Source: Liquidambar formosana (lineage: Eukaryota > Streptophyta > Magnoliopsida > Saxifragales > Altingiaceae). Taken from it: 64,000 bases of DNA. Within the stretch, counting starts at the first letter, position 1, and every line of letters begins with the position of its first letter. This document shows positions 33,560-44,759 of the stretch, one piece after another. The translations under genes and the position numbers were made by a program. The stretch spans positions 6,810,909-6,874,908 of the forward strand of contig CM077823.1 of the NCBI GenBank assembly GCA_039720395.1, written 5' to 3'. The notes beneath the pieces are model-generated. The model was not told where the DNA came from. It ran no database searches and saw only the letters and a list, made by a program, of their open reading frames with translations.

Positions 33560-36500
33560 GCGCGCCTAATGCCTTCTTATTCTATTTATTCTAGAATAAA
33601 GTGTACATATATAACCATAGAAAATTATAGGCTGAAATTTGTAAAAAGTTTAATTTAGTTGAAGGCAATTCCTCATTCTAGCTATTGCAAGAGAACATGG
33701 AAGCATGGAACTGCATTTTTGAGAGGGACCGCTGCCTATTACAGGAATTTGCATCTAAGGTTGAGAAGAGCTATGGAAGACGTTATAAAAAATGAGTGCA
33801 CGAAGGTACAATTTTAGATGGATGTTGTGCCCTCATGTGGAAGAATGGCCATTACGAAATTTGTTGATAGTTCTAGGCTCGATGCACTAACTCAAAGTGC
33901 CTCATGTTTTCTTCCTGCTCGGGTCGTGTACAAAATTTGGCCCTGTCTAGTTGCATGCTGAGTCGCTGATGGCGGAACTTTTCCTGTTGGTTGATTCATT
34001 TGTGCCAAGTAATTGTTATTTTAGAAGGGTGGGAGTGTCAAAACCTTTGGGTTTTTTGGGCAAATTTTTCAAGAATGCCTAGATCATGTTTCTTCTTTAT
34101 TTAATTTTCCTTATGGAGGCATACATTACTTCATTTTTTTGTAACTGAATTTTAGAAAGGAAAAAATAATAAGAAATGTTAAAAATAGTGCATCATTGTT
34201 TGTTGTATTTTAAGTGTAAAATAAGTATTGTATCTCAAAATCCAAAAGGTTTTTTCTAAAAAAAATTTCCCTTCTTTGCTAGTTTCTTTATATTGTTAAA
34301 AACACCTTGTCTCACATTAGAAAAATGAAAGTTTCTTAGTAAGCTTATATAGTATACCACATCTAGTTTGTGGTCTAATGAGGCACCAGATCGACGGAGC
34401 CAATCGAGTGCAGACTTTGTCAACAAGACCCAATACAATGGGTTTGTAGTCCACCTTTGATCCTCCAGCTAGTCAACTGCACTACAAGAATTTCAGAATT
34501 GGTTTATGAGTATATGGTATTCCTTTTTGTATTTTTTATTTTTTGGGTATCAGAGTATATAGTCTTATATGGGTTAAGTCTCTTGCCCTCTCTGGTTATG
34601 TTTTGTATCAGAAGGAAAGTGCAGGCCACTGATGCTAACAATTTGTTGCATCCCCGAGGGAATGAATTTGGTTAATTTTAATCTGCTTGTTAACGTGTTT
34701 TTAAAATGAGAAGTTTACCGTTCGGATTACTTTTGTCAGGGGTACCCCTCAATGGACAACTAAGAAACCTCTGCGTGTTGCTAGTAGTTTCACTTCTGTA
34801 TGACAGTCTATTCATCACGGTAGAGCTTGCCAGAACTGATCGACAATCTACTTTTCTCAATGTGTGCCAAGAAGAGTTTTAAAAAAAAAGGCCTGGACCA
34901 AGTTAGGAATCTGCTACGTCAGTTTGTGGTCTCAATGTGAAGAAAAAGAAATTTCAAAATAATCACAAAAAGGACGAGAATTCCCCAGGATAGATGAACA
35001 TAAAAGGGGGGTAAAATGCAAAAAAAACCCCTCTATTGTTACCCATTTTACAAGATACCCCTGTAAAAAAAAAAAAAAAAAAAACCTCAACAAAAAACCC
35101 CCATATGCCAGGGGTACACTGTTAACAGTGATGTTAAATGACCATTATACCCTTGTACGGAAAACCCAACAAAAAGACCCCATTAATATCCAGATTTATT
35201 CTATTTATTCTAGAATAAATTGTACATATATAGCCATAGAAAATTATAGGCTGAAATTTGTGAAAATTTTAATTTAGTTGAAGGCAATTCCTCATTCCAG
35301 CTATTGCAATAGAACTTGGAAGCATGGAACTGCATTTTTGAGAGGGACCGCTGCCTATTAGAGGAATTTGCACCTAACGTTGAGAAGAACTATGGAAGAC
35401 GTTATAAAAAGTGAGTGCACGAAGGAAACCCAAAATTATACGAGGGATGGTACCATTTTAGATGGAGGTTGTGCCCTCATGCGAAAGATTGGCCATTACG
35501 AAATTTGTTGAAAGTTCTAGGCTGGATGCAGTAAATCAAAGTGCCTCATGTTTTCTGTCTGCTTGGGTCGTAAACAAAATTTGGCCCTTTTTAGTTGCAT
35601 GCTGAGTCGCTGATGGCGGAACTTTTCTGTTGGTTGATTTAGTTATGCGAAGTAATTTGTTATTTTAGAAGGGTGGGAGTGTCAAAACCTAAACCTTTGG
35701 GGTTTTTTAGGTAAATTTTTCAAGAATGCCTAATTCATGTTTCTTTAATTTTCCTTATGGAGGCATAAATTGCCTTTATTTTCTGTAACTGTTTCAAAAA
35801 GGAAAAATAAAAAGAATTGATAAAAATAATAATGCCTCATTTTTTTTGATAGAATGATAATGCATCATTTGCAAGTGAGTGCCTAATCCAAGGCTGCTGG
35901 TAGTTGGTATTGATTATACTATACCTAGTTGTAGTCTCAACAGTTCAAAAACTTTCCCAAGTGGTGCAGACTTTGGCAACAGGACCCGATACAAGAGGTT
36001 TGCTGTCCAGTGTCCACCTTTGATCCTCCAGCCAGTCCTCAACTGCACTACCAGATTTTCAGAGTTGGGTAATGAGTATATGGTCTTCTTTTTTTGCTTT
36101 TATTTTTTGGGTACTAGAGTATATGGTCTTAATATGGGTTAAACAAGGGATCCATAAGAATATTCAACTATCTTTGATGTTTTAAAATAAAATGGAAATG
36201 TAGTGTTGTTTTAGAGCCATGATTGTTAAAATCTCTTGCCCTCTCTGGTCACGTACGTTTTGTATCAGCAGGAAAGTGCAGCCCGCTGATGCTAACACTC
36301 TGTTGCATCCCCTAGGGGCTGAGTTTTATTAATTTAATTTGCTTGTCAACCGTTTTTTTTTTTTTTTTTTAAATGAGAAGTTTACTGTTTGGATTACTTA
36401 TGTCAAGGAACGCCTCAGAGAAACCAATATGAATGCCAACAACAGCGAACACACTAGAACAGAGCAAAATACTGCCACCAAGCAATCAGCTTCACTGGGA

Positions 36501-36600
36501 CAAAAACAATATAGACAAGTTAGACAACTATCACAAATTATATCAAAAAATAATACTTCGATGTTATTAAAGTATAGTAATAGAACCAAATATTAGAGCT
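33560..36600. repeat. tandem duplication of a 1.6 kb non-coding unit
   Basis: Unit 1 (from about 33560) and unit 2 (from about 35180) start TTATTCTATTTATTCTAGAA (33569, 35188; offset about 1.62 kb) and run through GGAAGCATGGAACTGCATTT, GCATGCTGAGTCGCTGATGG, the CTTTGATCCTCCAGC(T/C)AGTC part and CACTGATGCTAACA to TGTTGCATCCCC. The inner part also occurs at 20069 and the beginning at 10110 and 49310. No frame is conserved, so I treat it as repeat and not gene. Confidence 0.7.
34985..35185. mobile_element. possible MITE with G-run/C-run ends
   Basis: An insertion-like segment, GGGGGGTAAAATGCAAAAA near 35005 to ACCCTTGTACGG and AGACCCCATT near 35180, separates duplicated units 1 and 2. It is C/A-rich with an internal A20 run and no coding capacity. 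I could not identify clean terminal repeats. Confidence 0.3.
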
Positions 36601-37012
36601 TGTCATGCAACCATTACTTTTGGAAAGACAGAGTTTAATAATTAAGAAGTCAAACTTGAGCAATCATGACTTTTAGTAAACTATGTGTTTTGTCTAACTT
36701 GATTAATTTTTGTGGGACGAAAGGAGTAGTTTTTATAGGGCATCTGTATGGAGCTTCTCCTAGTTTTAGTCAGCAGTTATTAATGTGAGCAGCTTGTAAC
36801 TTTCATAATAGATTTTAATTAAGCTGTTAAAACAAAACATTCTTCAAAGTTTGGTTCAATTTTCTTAAAAAATATTTAACATTTTTAGGAATAACATAAA
36901 CAATCTCAACTCTAATTTTCTACCTCAGTCATGCTTTTGAAATCACGAGTTTCCTTAAGATGTAGCTCTACCGATCTCTATCAAATATCCTTTCCACCAT
37001 TTCAAAGTTCAT
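36601..37012. other. intergenic bridge with a Stowaway remnant
   Basis: No gene. TTTTTGTGGGACGAAAGGAGTA near 36706-36730 is a single Stowaway-type right end. 36948-37012 is the module start shared with 218 and 40280. Confidence 0.45.
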
Positions 37013-37217
37013 TTGACCAAGAAGATTTTTATAATATATGCAAGTCATTTTTTACATTTTTCAATTTTAATTAGAGACCAAGGGTACCATATGGATTCTT
37101 TATTTTTCAATTTTCAATTTTCAATTTTACATTTATCTTATTTTATTATTTTTGGAATTTTGGGTTCGATCATGAGGAGAGCCTAATTATAAAACCTAGA
37201 GATACACAACTGGGAGG

Positions 37218-37727
37218 GTAGTCTTCAAAAATTAATTTCCCAACAACAGAGTTGACAACATAGTTAAAAAAAATAAAGGCAGCATGGTGACGCTTGATTA
37301 TCTCAAAACTACCTATAAACCTTTTCAAGTTAGTCGTTCCTAAGTTTTTTTTAAGATTGGTTCATTTGATTAACCCATTAACATCACATTTCCTTGTATC
37401 AAAGTACTATCTGCAGTTACTCAAATTACCCAATTGTAATTTACCACTACTTTTCTTTATTATCAAAAAGGAAAAGAAAAAAAGAAAAAAAAAAGAAAAA
37501 AAGAAAAAAGAAAGAAAGAAAGAAATTATTTTATTAGCCCATTAACATCACATTTCCTTGTATCTAAGTACTATCTGCAGTTACTCAAATTACCCAATTG
37601 TAATTTACCACTACTTTTCTTTATTGTCAAAAAGGAAAAAAAGAAAAAAAGAAAGATATTTCAACCATTCCATCTTCCACATGGTGTTTGGTACCCTCAT
37701 CAATTTTGATGAGTCACTTTGTAAAAT
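37218..37727 (-). pseudogene. NLR LRR-domain relic 3 with internal tandem duplication
   Basis: Matches the receptor LRR segment (AAGATTGGTTCATTTGATTA at 37361, CCATCTTCCACATGGTGTTT at about 37670). A unit of roughly 170 bp, ATTAACATCACATTTCCTTG to the AAAGAAA tract, occurs twice (37377 and 37543). The relic ends abruptly at 37727, where LINE sequence begins. In the minus-strand frame MRVPNTMWKMEWLKYL corresponds to NLR-1 IKIPNEIWKMERSRHLYL. Confidence 0.75.
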
Positions 37728-38040
37728 TCTATCCCATGCAACTAAAGGCATGCCACCTTTTTTATCCAATGTATGTTTGTGCCATAAGAAATTCTTATTA
37801 CAACGGTCCATGTGCTCCCTATTATGCTTAGCCACTTTAAAGCAACTCATCGTATGAATGAGCGTAGAAGTCATACTAGCTTGAATAAGAGTAATTCTAC
37901 CAATTCTAGATGACCCATTAGTCTTCCATCCCGCTAATTTAGCATCCTCTTTATTAATTACCTCTTCAAAGGTGTTTTTTTAATTTATTTTATGCAATCC
38001 TAATAATGGGACAACCTAAATATTTGCCTAACTAATTATT
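37728..38040 (-). pseudogene. LINE (L1-type) reverse-transcriptase C-terminal fragment, B1
   Basis: The minus strand encodes IGRITLIQASMTSTLIHTMS-like sequence, CNKNFLWHKHTLDKKGGMPL and VAWDRIL, the conserved region after the RT domain of plant L1-like elements. Upstream the KYLGCPIIRI motif is visible near 38030. The fragment lacks endonuclease and catalytic RT motifs. Its C-terminal side is fused to LRR relic 3. Confidence 0.7.
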
Positions 38041-38056
38041 AGCTAGGATTTGCAAC

Positions 38057-38667
38057 CAGGGCGGTTTTGGGGGGTAGGCGAGCAAGGCAACCGCATAGGG
38101 CTCCACATTTTGGGTAAAAAATGAGGGCTTCATTTTGGGACTAACCTTGCAGTAGGCTGAATTTTTTTCTTTTCCCCAAATAGAACAGTTATTGCAACCC
38201 CTTAATTTTGTTTGCACACCCCACTAATTTTTATTTATCAATGTTTTACCAAAAATATAGAAGGTTTTTATAAAAATTTGTTACGTAATCTATTGGAAAA
38301 CATCATTGTGAACAACTTTGCAGAAGAAAGTTTTTCCAAAAGAATTACCGCTTAAGTGGATTTTTTTGATAATTTACCATCTATGTTTAATTTTTGGCCA
38401 AAAAGTCTACTTAAACGAAAGATTTTAGAAAAACTTTATTATGCAAAGTTTTTCAAAATGATGTTTTCTAGTGAATTACACGATTAATTTTTTTAAAAAC
38501 CTTTTATATATATATATATATATTTTTTAAATCTTAAGAAATTAAAATTAGTGGGATGTGCAAACAAACTTTATGTTGGTACTAGGAAAAAAAAAAAAAA
38601 AAAAGGGTATGAAAGGCCCTATTTTAAGAGTTCGCCTAGGACTCCAAAAAAACTCAGAACCGGCCTA
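38057..38667. mobile_element. hAT-type non-autonomous element with nested MITE
   Basis: The left end CAGGGCGGTTTTGGGG and right end (reverse complement TAGGCCGGTTCTGAG) are imperfect inverted repeats. TTTGCAAC is duplicated at 38049-38056 and 38668-38675. B2 has the empty site with one TTTGCAAC at 59573-59580. GGTAGGCGAGCAAGGCAACC next to the left end is familiar from plant hAT MITEs. A second element is nested at about 38190-38573. Confidence 0.82.
38190..38573. mobile_element. long-TIR (foldback-like) MITE nested in the hAT element
   Basis: The left arm (TTTGCACACCCCACTAATTT, then AAGTTTTTCCAAAAGAATTA) is mirrored by the right arm (AAAATTAGTGGGATGTGCAA), with inverted arms well over 100 bp. 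The centre GGCCAAAAAGTCTACTTAAA is shared with 33338. The outer motif TTATTGCAACCCC resembles the MULE ends in this window, so it may be a Mutator-type MITE. An (AT)n run lies in the right arm. Confidence 0.7.
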
Positions 38668-39365
38668 TTTGCAACTTGAAAAATTTGAGCCGCATTTTCT
38701 TTCTTTCTTTCTTTCCTTTTTCCCCCACTACTTGGGAAACGCTAACCTATTTTAATAAACAGTCTTGTGACTTTCTCCTTTTTTTTCCTTCTCCATATAT
38801 CATACCCTTACCCTCTATTTGGTTCAAGGATTCTACCAAGGAAAAAAAAACAGAAGGGAAAAAAAATGAGGAGGAAAGAAAATGAAAGGAAAAGACAAAG
38901 TTATATCAAGCCAAAATTATTCAAATTCTTCTTATTCTTCAAATTTTCCATTGGAACCAAATAAAGAAAAGTAAAATTTCTTATATTTTATTTTATTTTC
39001 TTGATAAAATCCGCAAACCAAATAGAGCCTTAGAGAGAGAGAGAAAAAAAAAAAAAACCATGTACTATATATAATAAACAATGAAGGGTGGGCATGTGTG
39101 AATATATACAGTAAGCACGTGATCGCGTGGATGGAGCCACTTGGTGCCCAGGTGGGGCAGTTGCCTCACCTCAAATTTTTTTTTCTTTATATTTTATACC
39201 TTAGGTGGGGCAGTTACAACACACATTAGGGACCAGAGGAGTACCATATGGATTTCTTTATGCTGTCGGCCAGCCGGCCTATTTTATTTTATTTTATTCT
39301 TTGGGAGTTTTGGGTCCATGAGGCATGAGGGGAGCCCAATAAACGTTTGGGATACACAACTGGAG

Positions 39366-39880
39366 GGTAGTCTTTGAAAATTAATTTCCAGGCCAATAGT
39401 AGACTTGAAAACATATTTGAAAAAGAAAGGCAATTAAGGTGACCATGATTATCTCAAAACTACCTCCAACTCTTTATACCTTCTCAATTTAGCCATTCCT
39501 AATTTTTTAAGATTGGCTCATTTGATTAACCCATTGACATTGTGTCTACAGGTCACTCAAATTACCCAATCGTAACTCACGACGACTTTTCTCTATTACC
39601 AAAACTTCTCTTCATCATCAAAAAGAACAAAAAAAAGAATATTTCAACTATTCCATCTTCCATACGATGTTTGGTACCCTCATAAATTTTGATGAGTCAC
39701 TATGTAAAATTAGAGTCTATAAGCACCGAAAGTTGCCGATAGATGGTGGCAAGTTTGTTGCATGAGAACAATTTAAATTAAGTCAAGTGAATTTGGCCAG
39801 TTTCTTATTCTACTTGTTAACTTTCCTGTAACAAAAAAATTGTTTCAGATTCAACATTTTAAACAACTTGAATGTCACTG
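39366..39880 (-). pseudogene. NLR LRR-domain relic 4
   Basis: The most complete relic. ACTACCTCCAACTCTTTATA (39460), TTAAGATTGGCTCATTTGAT (39507), GTCTACAGGTCACTCAAATT (39543), TTCCATCTTCCATACGATGT (39651), then AGAGTCTATAAGCACC and CCGATAGATGGTGGCAAGTT (39739), which correspond to NLR-2 AAGGTCTGTAAGAACC and CCAATAGATGATGGCAAATT at about 53528-53570, and on to CAATTTAAATTAAGTCAAGT. Frame disrupted throughout. Confidence 0.8.
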
Positions 39881-41556
39881 CAAATGGATTCAACCCGAAT
39901 ATAAACCCTAGAATCCACTAGAGGCGAAGTTCCTTGAATCCACAAGGATAATAACAAAGAATTAAAAGTCTAATTATCCCAATTTTACACTAGAGCTATT
40001 TTTAGGCTTGATAAAACCCTATAACATTTAGAAACCCCGTAAACTTGACCCTACCTAATGTGCTTTTATTTAAGGAATCAAATTTGACCAACTAAAAACT
40101 CAAAAAAGAAAAAAAGGAAAAAAAGAAAAAAGGGAGACCTAAGAATAAGCAAATAAAGTGCTAAAGTAATAAAAAACTGAAATTACAAGATAATAATTGA
40201 GAAACAGAAAGGGGTGGGCATGTGTGATGGGAAGAAATTAAAGGTGTCTTTTTACAGCGCGTATGTATGGAACTTTTCTTAGTTTCCTTGAGATGTAGTA
40301 CTACCGATCCCTATCATATCCTTTTCCACCATTTCAAAGTTCATTTGACCAAGCAGAATTTTATAATATGCAAGTCATTTTTTATTTTATTTTTCACTTT
40401 TGTTCTTTTCCCCTTATTGTTAACAAATAAAATATTGTTCTTCCAAAAATAAAATAAAATATGTTACACTGAATTTTTTTCTCCTAGACCTCTAATGTAA
40501 AAGACATTAAAGACCATAGGGCGATCGACATGCATATGGATTTCTAAGAGATTATGGTCGTGAACTATAATCGCCTAGTTAGTCATTTTTTACTTTCGTC
40601 TAAGGTCAGGCGATTGTTCAAGAGACATGGGTTATTTTCTTAAGGTCCTAGTATGAATGTCTAAAGAAAAATGAACTCAAAAGATACGTTAGCACAAGAA
40701 TAAACTAAAGATGGAAATAAAGTACGAAATACATTACCAACACATGAAATTGAAATGATTGTAAGCACTATACATCCACTAGAAATTGTCACAAGTCACG
40801 AACAAATACTTGAAAGTAAATTACAAGGATGGAATTAATGAAATGATTGCTAGAAACTAAGTTGATCTTCTCCTAAGATGTTCCTATGAAGGATGGTGGT
40901 AGTGGAACCTTTTCTTTGAATTTGATTCTACATTTTATAAAAGCCAGCCATTTTTCTAACCCTTGGAAATTATTGGAAGTTACCTCCAGCCAAAAACAAT
41001 AATTGTCTGGTAATTATGTCTTATGTGTCAACACATGTACAAATTCTCCATATCTATTGGGAGTTATTTGATAGGTTTCTTCAGCACCTAAATTTTGCCA
41101 CCTATCGATAAGTGTCTTGGAGTTACTTGACAATTTCATCTTCTTGGGAATGCTTGCCACTTGTCCATTTTAATTCCTTATCAACTAAAGACATCAGCCC
41201 GCTAACGTACCCCACGCGCTTTCACTTGTACATCATGCACAAATACTAGGTGGTTTTGCAAAAAGACAGGTGGCAAGTTCTTGTTAATCCAAAACCCGAC
41301 TAACCTAATTACATGATTGCCACGTGTCCCACTTATAACTGACCATCACTAGACGTATCATTTGCCTTAATTTCCTCAACCTGAAAATCCTCGACGTGAG
41401 GATTTTCAACCTAAAATAATTAGTTTTATCTGGACTTTCTTTATCATTTTCTTACTCTTTTACTCCGTATAAACTAAAGACTCACTTTTTTACCATAAAT
41501 TACATGTGTCAATAGATATTATAAAATTTTGATGTAAACAATAATAATAAAAATAA
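39881..41556. other. non-coding B-module segment
   Basis: No gene recognised. Shared with 60921-62554 (ACCCTAGAATCCACTAG, TTATTTTCTTAAGGTCC, CATCAGCCC(G/A)CTAAC). 40280-40385 repeats the module start word. B1 lacks about 230 bp present in B2 at 61340-61570, including a partial LRR-relic leader. Confidence 0.6.
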
Positions 41557-42514
41557 GGGCCACCACATAAAATGCTCTAAGTTCCCATTAATTAAAATAA
41601 TTTGTTAAATTCGTTATATCCAAATATACATTTACTATTAAGGACATGTTTACGAAAAAACCTAAAGGAAATTTTCCTATCCCCACCCCACTCCACCCCC
41701 AACTCCACCCGCAACTCCAAAAATATTACATCATCTGTAAATTTCATGCTCTCATATACCCTAACACCCTTGGCACCAAATCAATATATACATGAAAAAT
41801 TAGTGTTTATCATGTTATATTGAATAATGGACGAGAAAAGCATGGCCAGATATGGTATTAGCAACAAAAAGGTGAGTATTTATACATTTTTTTTATCGAG
41901 TTTAATTTCAATTTTTTGTATGCTGAATTTCGCCTTGTTCAGATTCTCGATTCCAAACATGTTTAAAATGTTCATTTCTATAATACCGAACGCTTTCAAC
42001 ACGTTCTAATTTATAAATCCGTACAACTTTTTTTTATTCCGTTTTACAACTCCAAACGCCTTAACAGTATAAATCACATTTTAAGATTGTTCGGTTATGT
42101 AACTCCGAACAATTGGCTGGTGTTCAACTATAGGAATCTGAACAATCTTTTATTGTTCCGTTTTAAAACACCGAACAACTTAACTATATAAATCTCGATC
42201 ATTTTAGAATTATTTGTTTATGTAACTGTGAACGGATTATTAAGTGTTCGTGTTTATGAGTTTGAACAACTAAGCGATGTTCATTTTTAAAGGTCCGAAC
42301 GTTGTTATATTGTTCTTTCTTCAAAATCCGAACATATATATTTTGTTCTTATTTATGGGTCCAAACAAATATACTTTGTGGGTGGGGTGAAAAATGATTT
42401 TCAAATTTTTTAATAGAGGTATTTTTAGAAGATAAGGGATACCTACAGCAAAATTGAAGGGGATTTAATTAGTGGGGGTTTAAAGTATTTTATGTTCTGG
42501 TAATAACCTAGCCC
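41557..42514 (+). mobile_element. non-autonomous MULE derivative retaining transposase exon 1, B1
   Basis: Ends GGGCCACCACATAAAATGCT at left and reverse complement GGGCTAGGTTATTACC then CATAAAATACTTTAA at right are imperfect TIRs; the right end equals that of the FAR1 element (13336). At 41828 ATGGACGAGAAAAGCATGGC begins a 15-codon exon ending AAAAAG/GTGAGTATTTATAC, the counterpart of exon 1 of the FAR1-like gene (MEEKSIDRDD), followed by the GTTCGG-rich intron array. The rest of the transposase is deleted. It sits in an (AAT)n tract with near-matching 9-bp flanks. Confidence 0.75.
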
Positions 42515-43003
42515 AATAAATAATAATATCCAATGGCTATGATTTGCCGAGTTCCTTGTCTTACATAAAACCCCCCACCTGAAGCGAACTCATCCCCAAG
42601 TTTTTCTTTTGATCTTGAAATCTTTCTCTCCAAATAAATAGATATTTCGAAAACTTCAGTTGCTTTAATTTCTTTTAATTTATTTCCTTTAATTTGAATT
42701 GTACGGCTGTAATTATCTTCATTGTAGCCTTCAATTGATTGAGATGACCAACCAGACAAGGATTGAAAACCGAATTAAAGTCTTCAATGACATGAAAATC
42801 AATTTGTTGGACCAAACCTGTTGCTCAATTGAATATATTCCAGCTTTCTTCTCTTCCTATCACATCTGTATCTTTATGAAGCCCAGTGGACGTTTTTAAG
42901 TTTAAACATATCTTTCAAAGCAGGTCCCCACCAACGTACCACAGTTTATCAGGTACTCCGATTGAGGAATTGGAGCATTTTTTATGCGCATTTTTAAAAT
43001 ATA
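42515..43003. other. cluster-module segment shared by A and B
   Basis: CAATGGCTATGATTTG through GATCTTGAAATCTT to AAGCAGGTCCCCACC is shared with 2620/14500, 15400-15655 and 63516-64000. The minus-strand frame MSGWSSQSIEGYNEDNYSRT (42759-42508) is kept in B2 (63763-63491) but not in the A copies. I see no domain and do not call it a gene. Confidence 0.5.
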
Positions 43004-43472
43004 TGTTAGGCATAGCGGAAGTGTTTGATACTACTGTGTTGGGATATGGTCGACACACACAATCACTTAAAGTAAATAGGGAAATATACACTTTAAGGGC
43101 CGTATAGAGTTCCTATACACGTTCACAAGTGACAAGAGACCCAACTTTTACTTGTTTCTTCTCTTATTTGGTCTCTTTTCACTTGCTAACACTTGCTTAC
43201 TAGCTCACTTGTGTGCTTACTTGCTTACATTGTGTTTGGGATGAGACCCCTTTATATAGCACTTGTAGATACATCGCTATTAATTTCATACATAAACCTT
43301 TCACTTCCCTAGACACGTATTCTATGAACTTATTACATACATGAACCCACTTTATAATTGGTACATGAACACGCTAATGACCCATTCATATACTCACCAA
43401 ATACATTAATTATTGTGTCTACTAAAATACGTACTTATGCACTTACTTAATTATGAATTACCATCTCCAACA
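43004..43472 (-). mobile_element. solo LTR, 469 bp
   Basis: It begins TGTTAGGCATAGCGG and ends CATCTCCAACA; on the minus strand it reads TGTTGGAGATGG to GCCTAACA, so it has TG..CA borders either way. CTATATAAAGGGGTC on the minus strand (about 43262-43248) is a TATA box about two-thirds along. ATATA/ATATC flank it. No internal element domain lies beside it. Confidence 0.7.
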
Positions 43473-44700
43473 ATATCTACTTCCATCCTTTCCTTAATTT
43501 TATTCACATCCCACACCTTATTGGGAAAAATCAGATCTGCCACTCCTAAATTCCAATTTATAATTTTAAGAGTACTCCCAGCTTTTGTTTAAAAAAAAAA
43601 AAAAGAATTATCTGGTAATTAGTTTTTATATATATATATATATATCATTCCTTTAAGCAAATATCTTTTTGAAAGAAAAAAAAAAAAAAAAGAAAAAAAT
43701 CTTTCTCTCATGGTACAATTGGAAGGTTTGAAGTCCTGACCTATCCATATTATTCCACACAGGGCAGCAAAGCTATTTACATAAACAGTTCAAAAACTTA
43801 ATTCATGCAAGTGGTTACTTCCCAAAGACAAGAGTAAATGAAAGAACCCACCGATTTATCTCAAAATAGTGCACTCAAAGCTTGAGACAGGCCAACAACT
43901 TTCACGTGGTGGACAGAAGTCTTCGGTTTGGGCATTATACGAAGCAAAGAATGACCAAATCGAATGATTTGAAGCATAATACCTACCCATTTTCAACAAA
44001 TAGGATGACTGAGTTACGGAAACCCGGCCAATAGAAGCACAAACAGGGATATGGGGCTTCTGAGGAAATAGAATATCACCCATAAATCATAGATCCAATC
44101 CAATAAATAAGAGATAATATGTTCAAATAACCTAAAATCGATTGGTCCAATATCACACATCTAATCATAATCAAGGTAAGAATCGATCCCACACTACAGA
44201 GAAACACGCATAAAAGAATACATAAAGCAAGTTTGCATAACCAGATCAACCACTTGACAATCAATTAAATGGTCGACCTCAATCTAAAGGAATTCCAGAG
44301 CAACGCGTGATTCTGTTCCATTTCGTCGTGTAAAAGAAGTGTGGAAACTTTTCCACCACAGATCGGATGACTTTAACTGAAAAAAAGTGCCATAGCATGC
44401 GAGAATTTTTTTTTTTTTTTTTTTTTTTTGGTTTGGGACATTGTAAAAGAGTGAAAACATCTAAGAAGAAACAAAATGGAATAAAAGAAGAGCATTATTT
44501 CTAAGAATGGCCTGCATAACGAGATAGAAATGCCATTGTCGAAAATAGGAAAATATACTAGACGGATGCTAAGAATTTGTCAATCGCCCAAAGAATGAAA
44601 TTATAGAAATGCCATTGTAGTGCACGTCTATAGTAGATGGATGCTAAGAAGGTGTCTAAATCGCCCAAAGAAAATAGGAAGCTATTAAGTGGAGGGTCAA
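43473..44700. other. intergenic sequence with poly-purine/pyrimidine tracts
   Basis: No gene. It has an (AT)n run at 43628-43645, an A-tract at 43678-43692 and a 22-T run at about 44408-44429. The words AAATGCCATTGT and TAGA(C/T)GGATGCTAAGAA occur twice (44530-44577, 44600-44652), a local 70-80 bp duplication. Confidence 0.5.
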
Positions 44701-44759
44701 ACAAATATATAAAGCTATGTCAAATTTTATAATTAACTAATGTGGCCGGGATATGGTAT

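Larger units (their letters stand above)
37013..43003. repeat. segmental duplication B, copy B1
   Basis: Direct-repeat partner of 58085-64000. Shared in order: LRR relic with 125-bp repeats, LINE fragment, microsatellite-flanked leader (GGGTGGGCATGTGTGAATAT), second LRR relic, an untranslated stretch with AACCCTAGAATCCACTAG, and the MULE derivative. B1 alone has the hAT insertion at 38057. B2 alone has the SINE at 58593 and extra DNA at about 59895-60260. Confidence 0.8.

Noticed and set aside
33700..33795. Short frame MEAWNCIFERDRCLLQEFAS in the 1.6 kb units
   Set aside because: It stops after 31 codons in unit 1; the other copies differ and there are no convincing splice sites around it.
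42508..42759. 83-aa minus-strand frame MSGWSSQSIEGYNED, also at 63491-63763
   Set aside because: Kept only because B1 and B2 are recent duplicates; the A-module counterparts do not preserve it and no domain is recognised.
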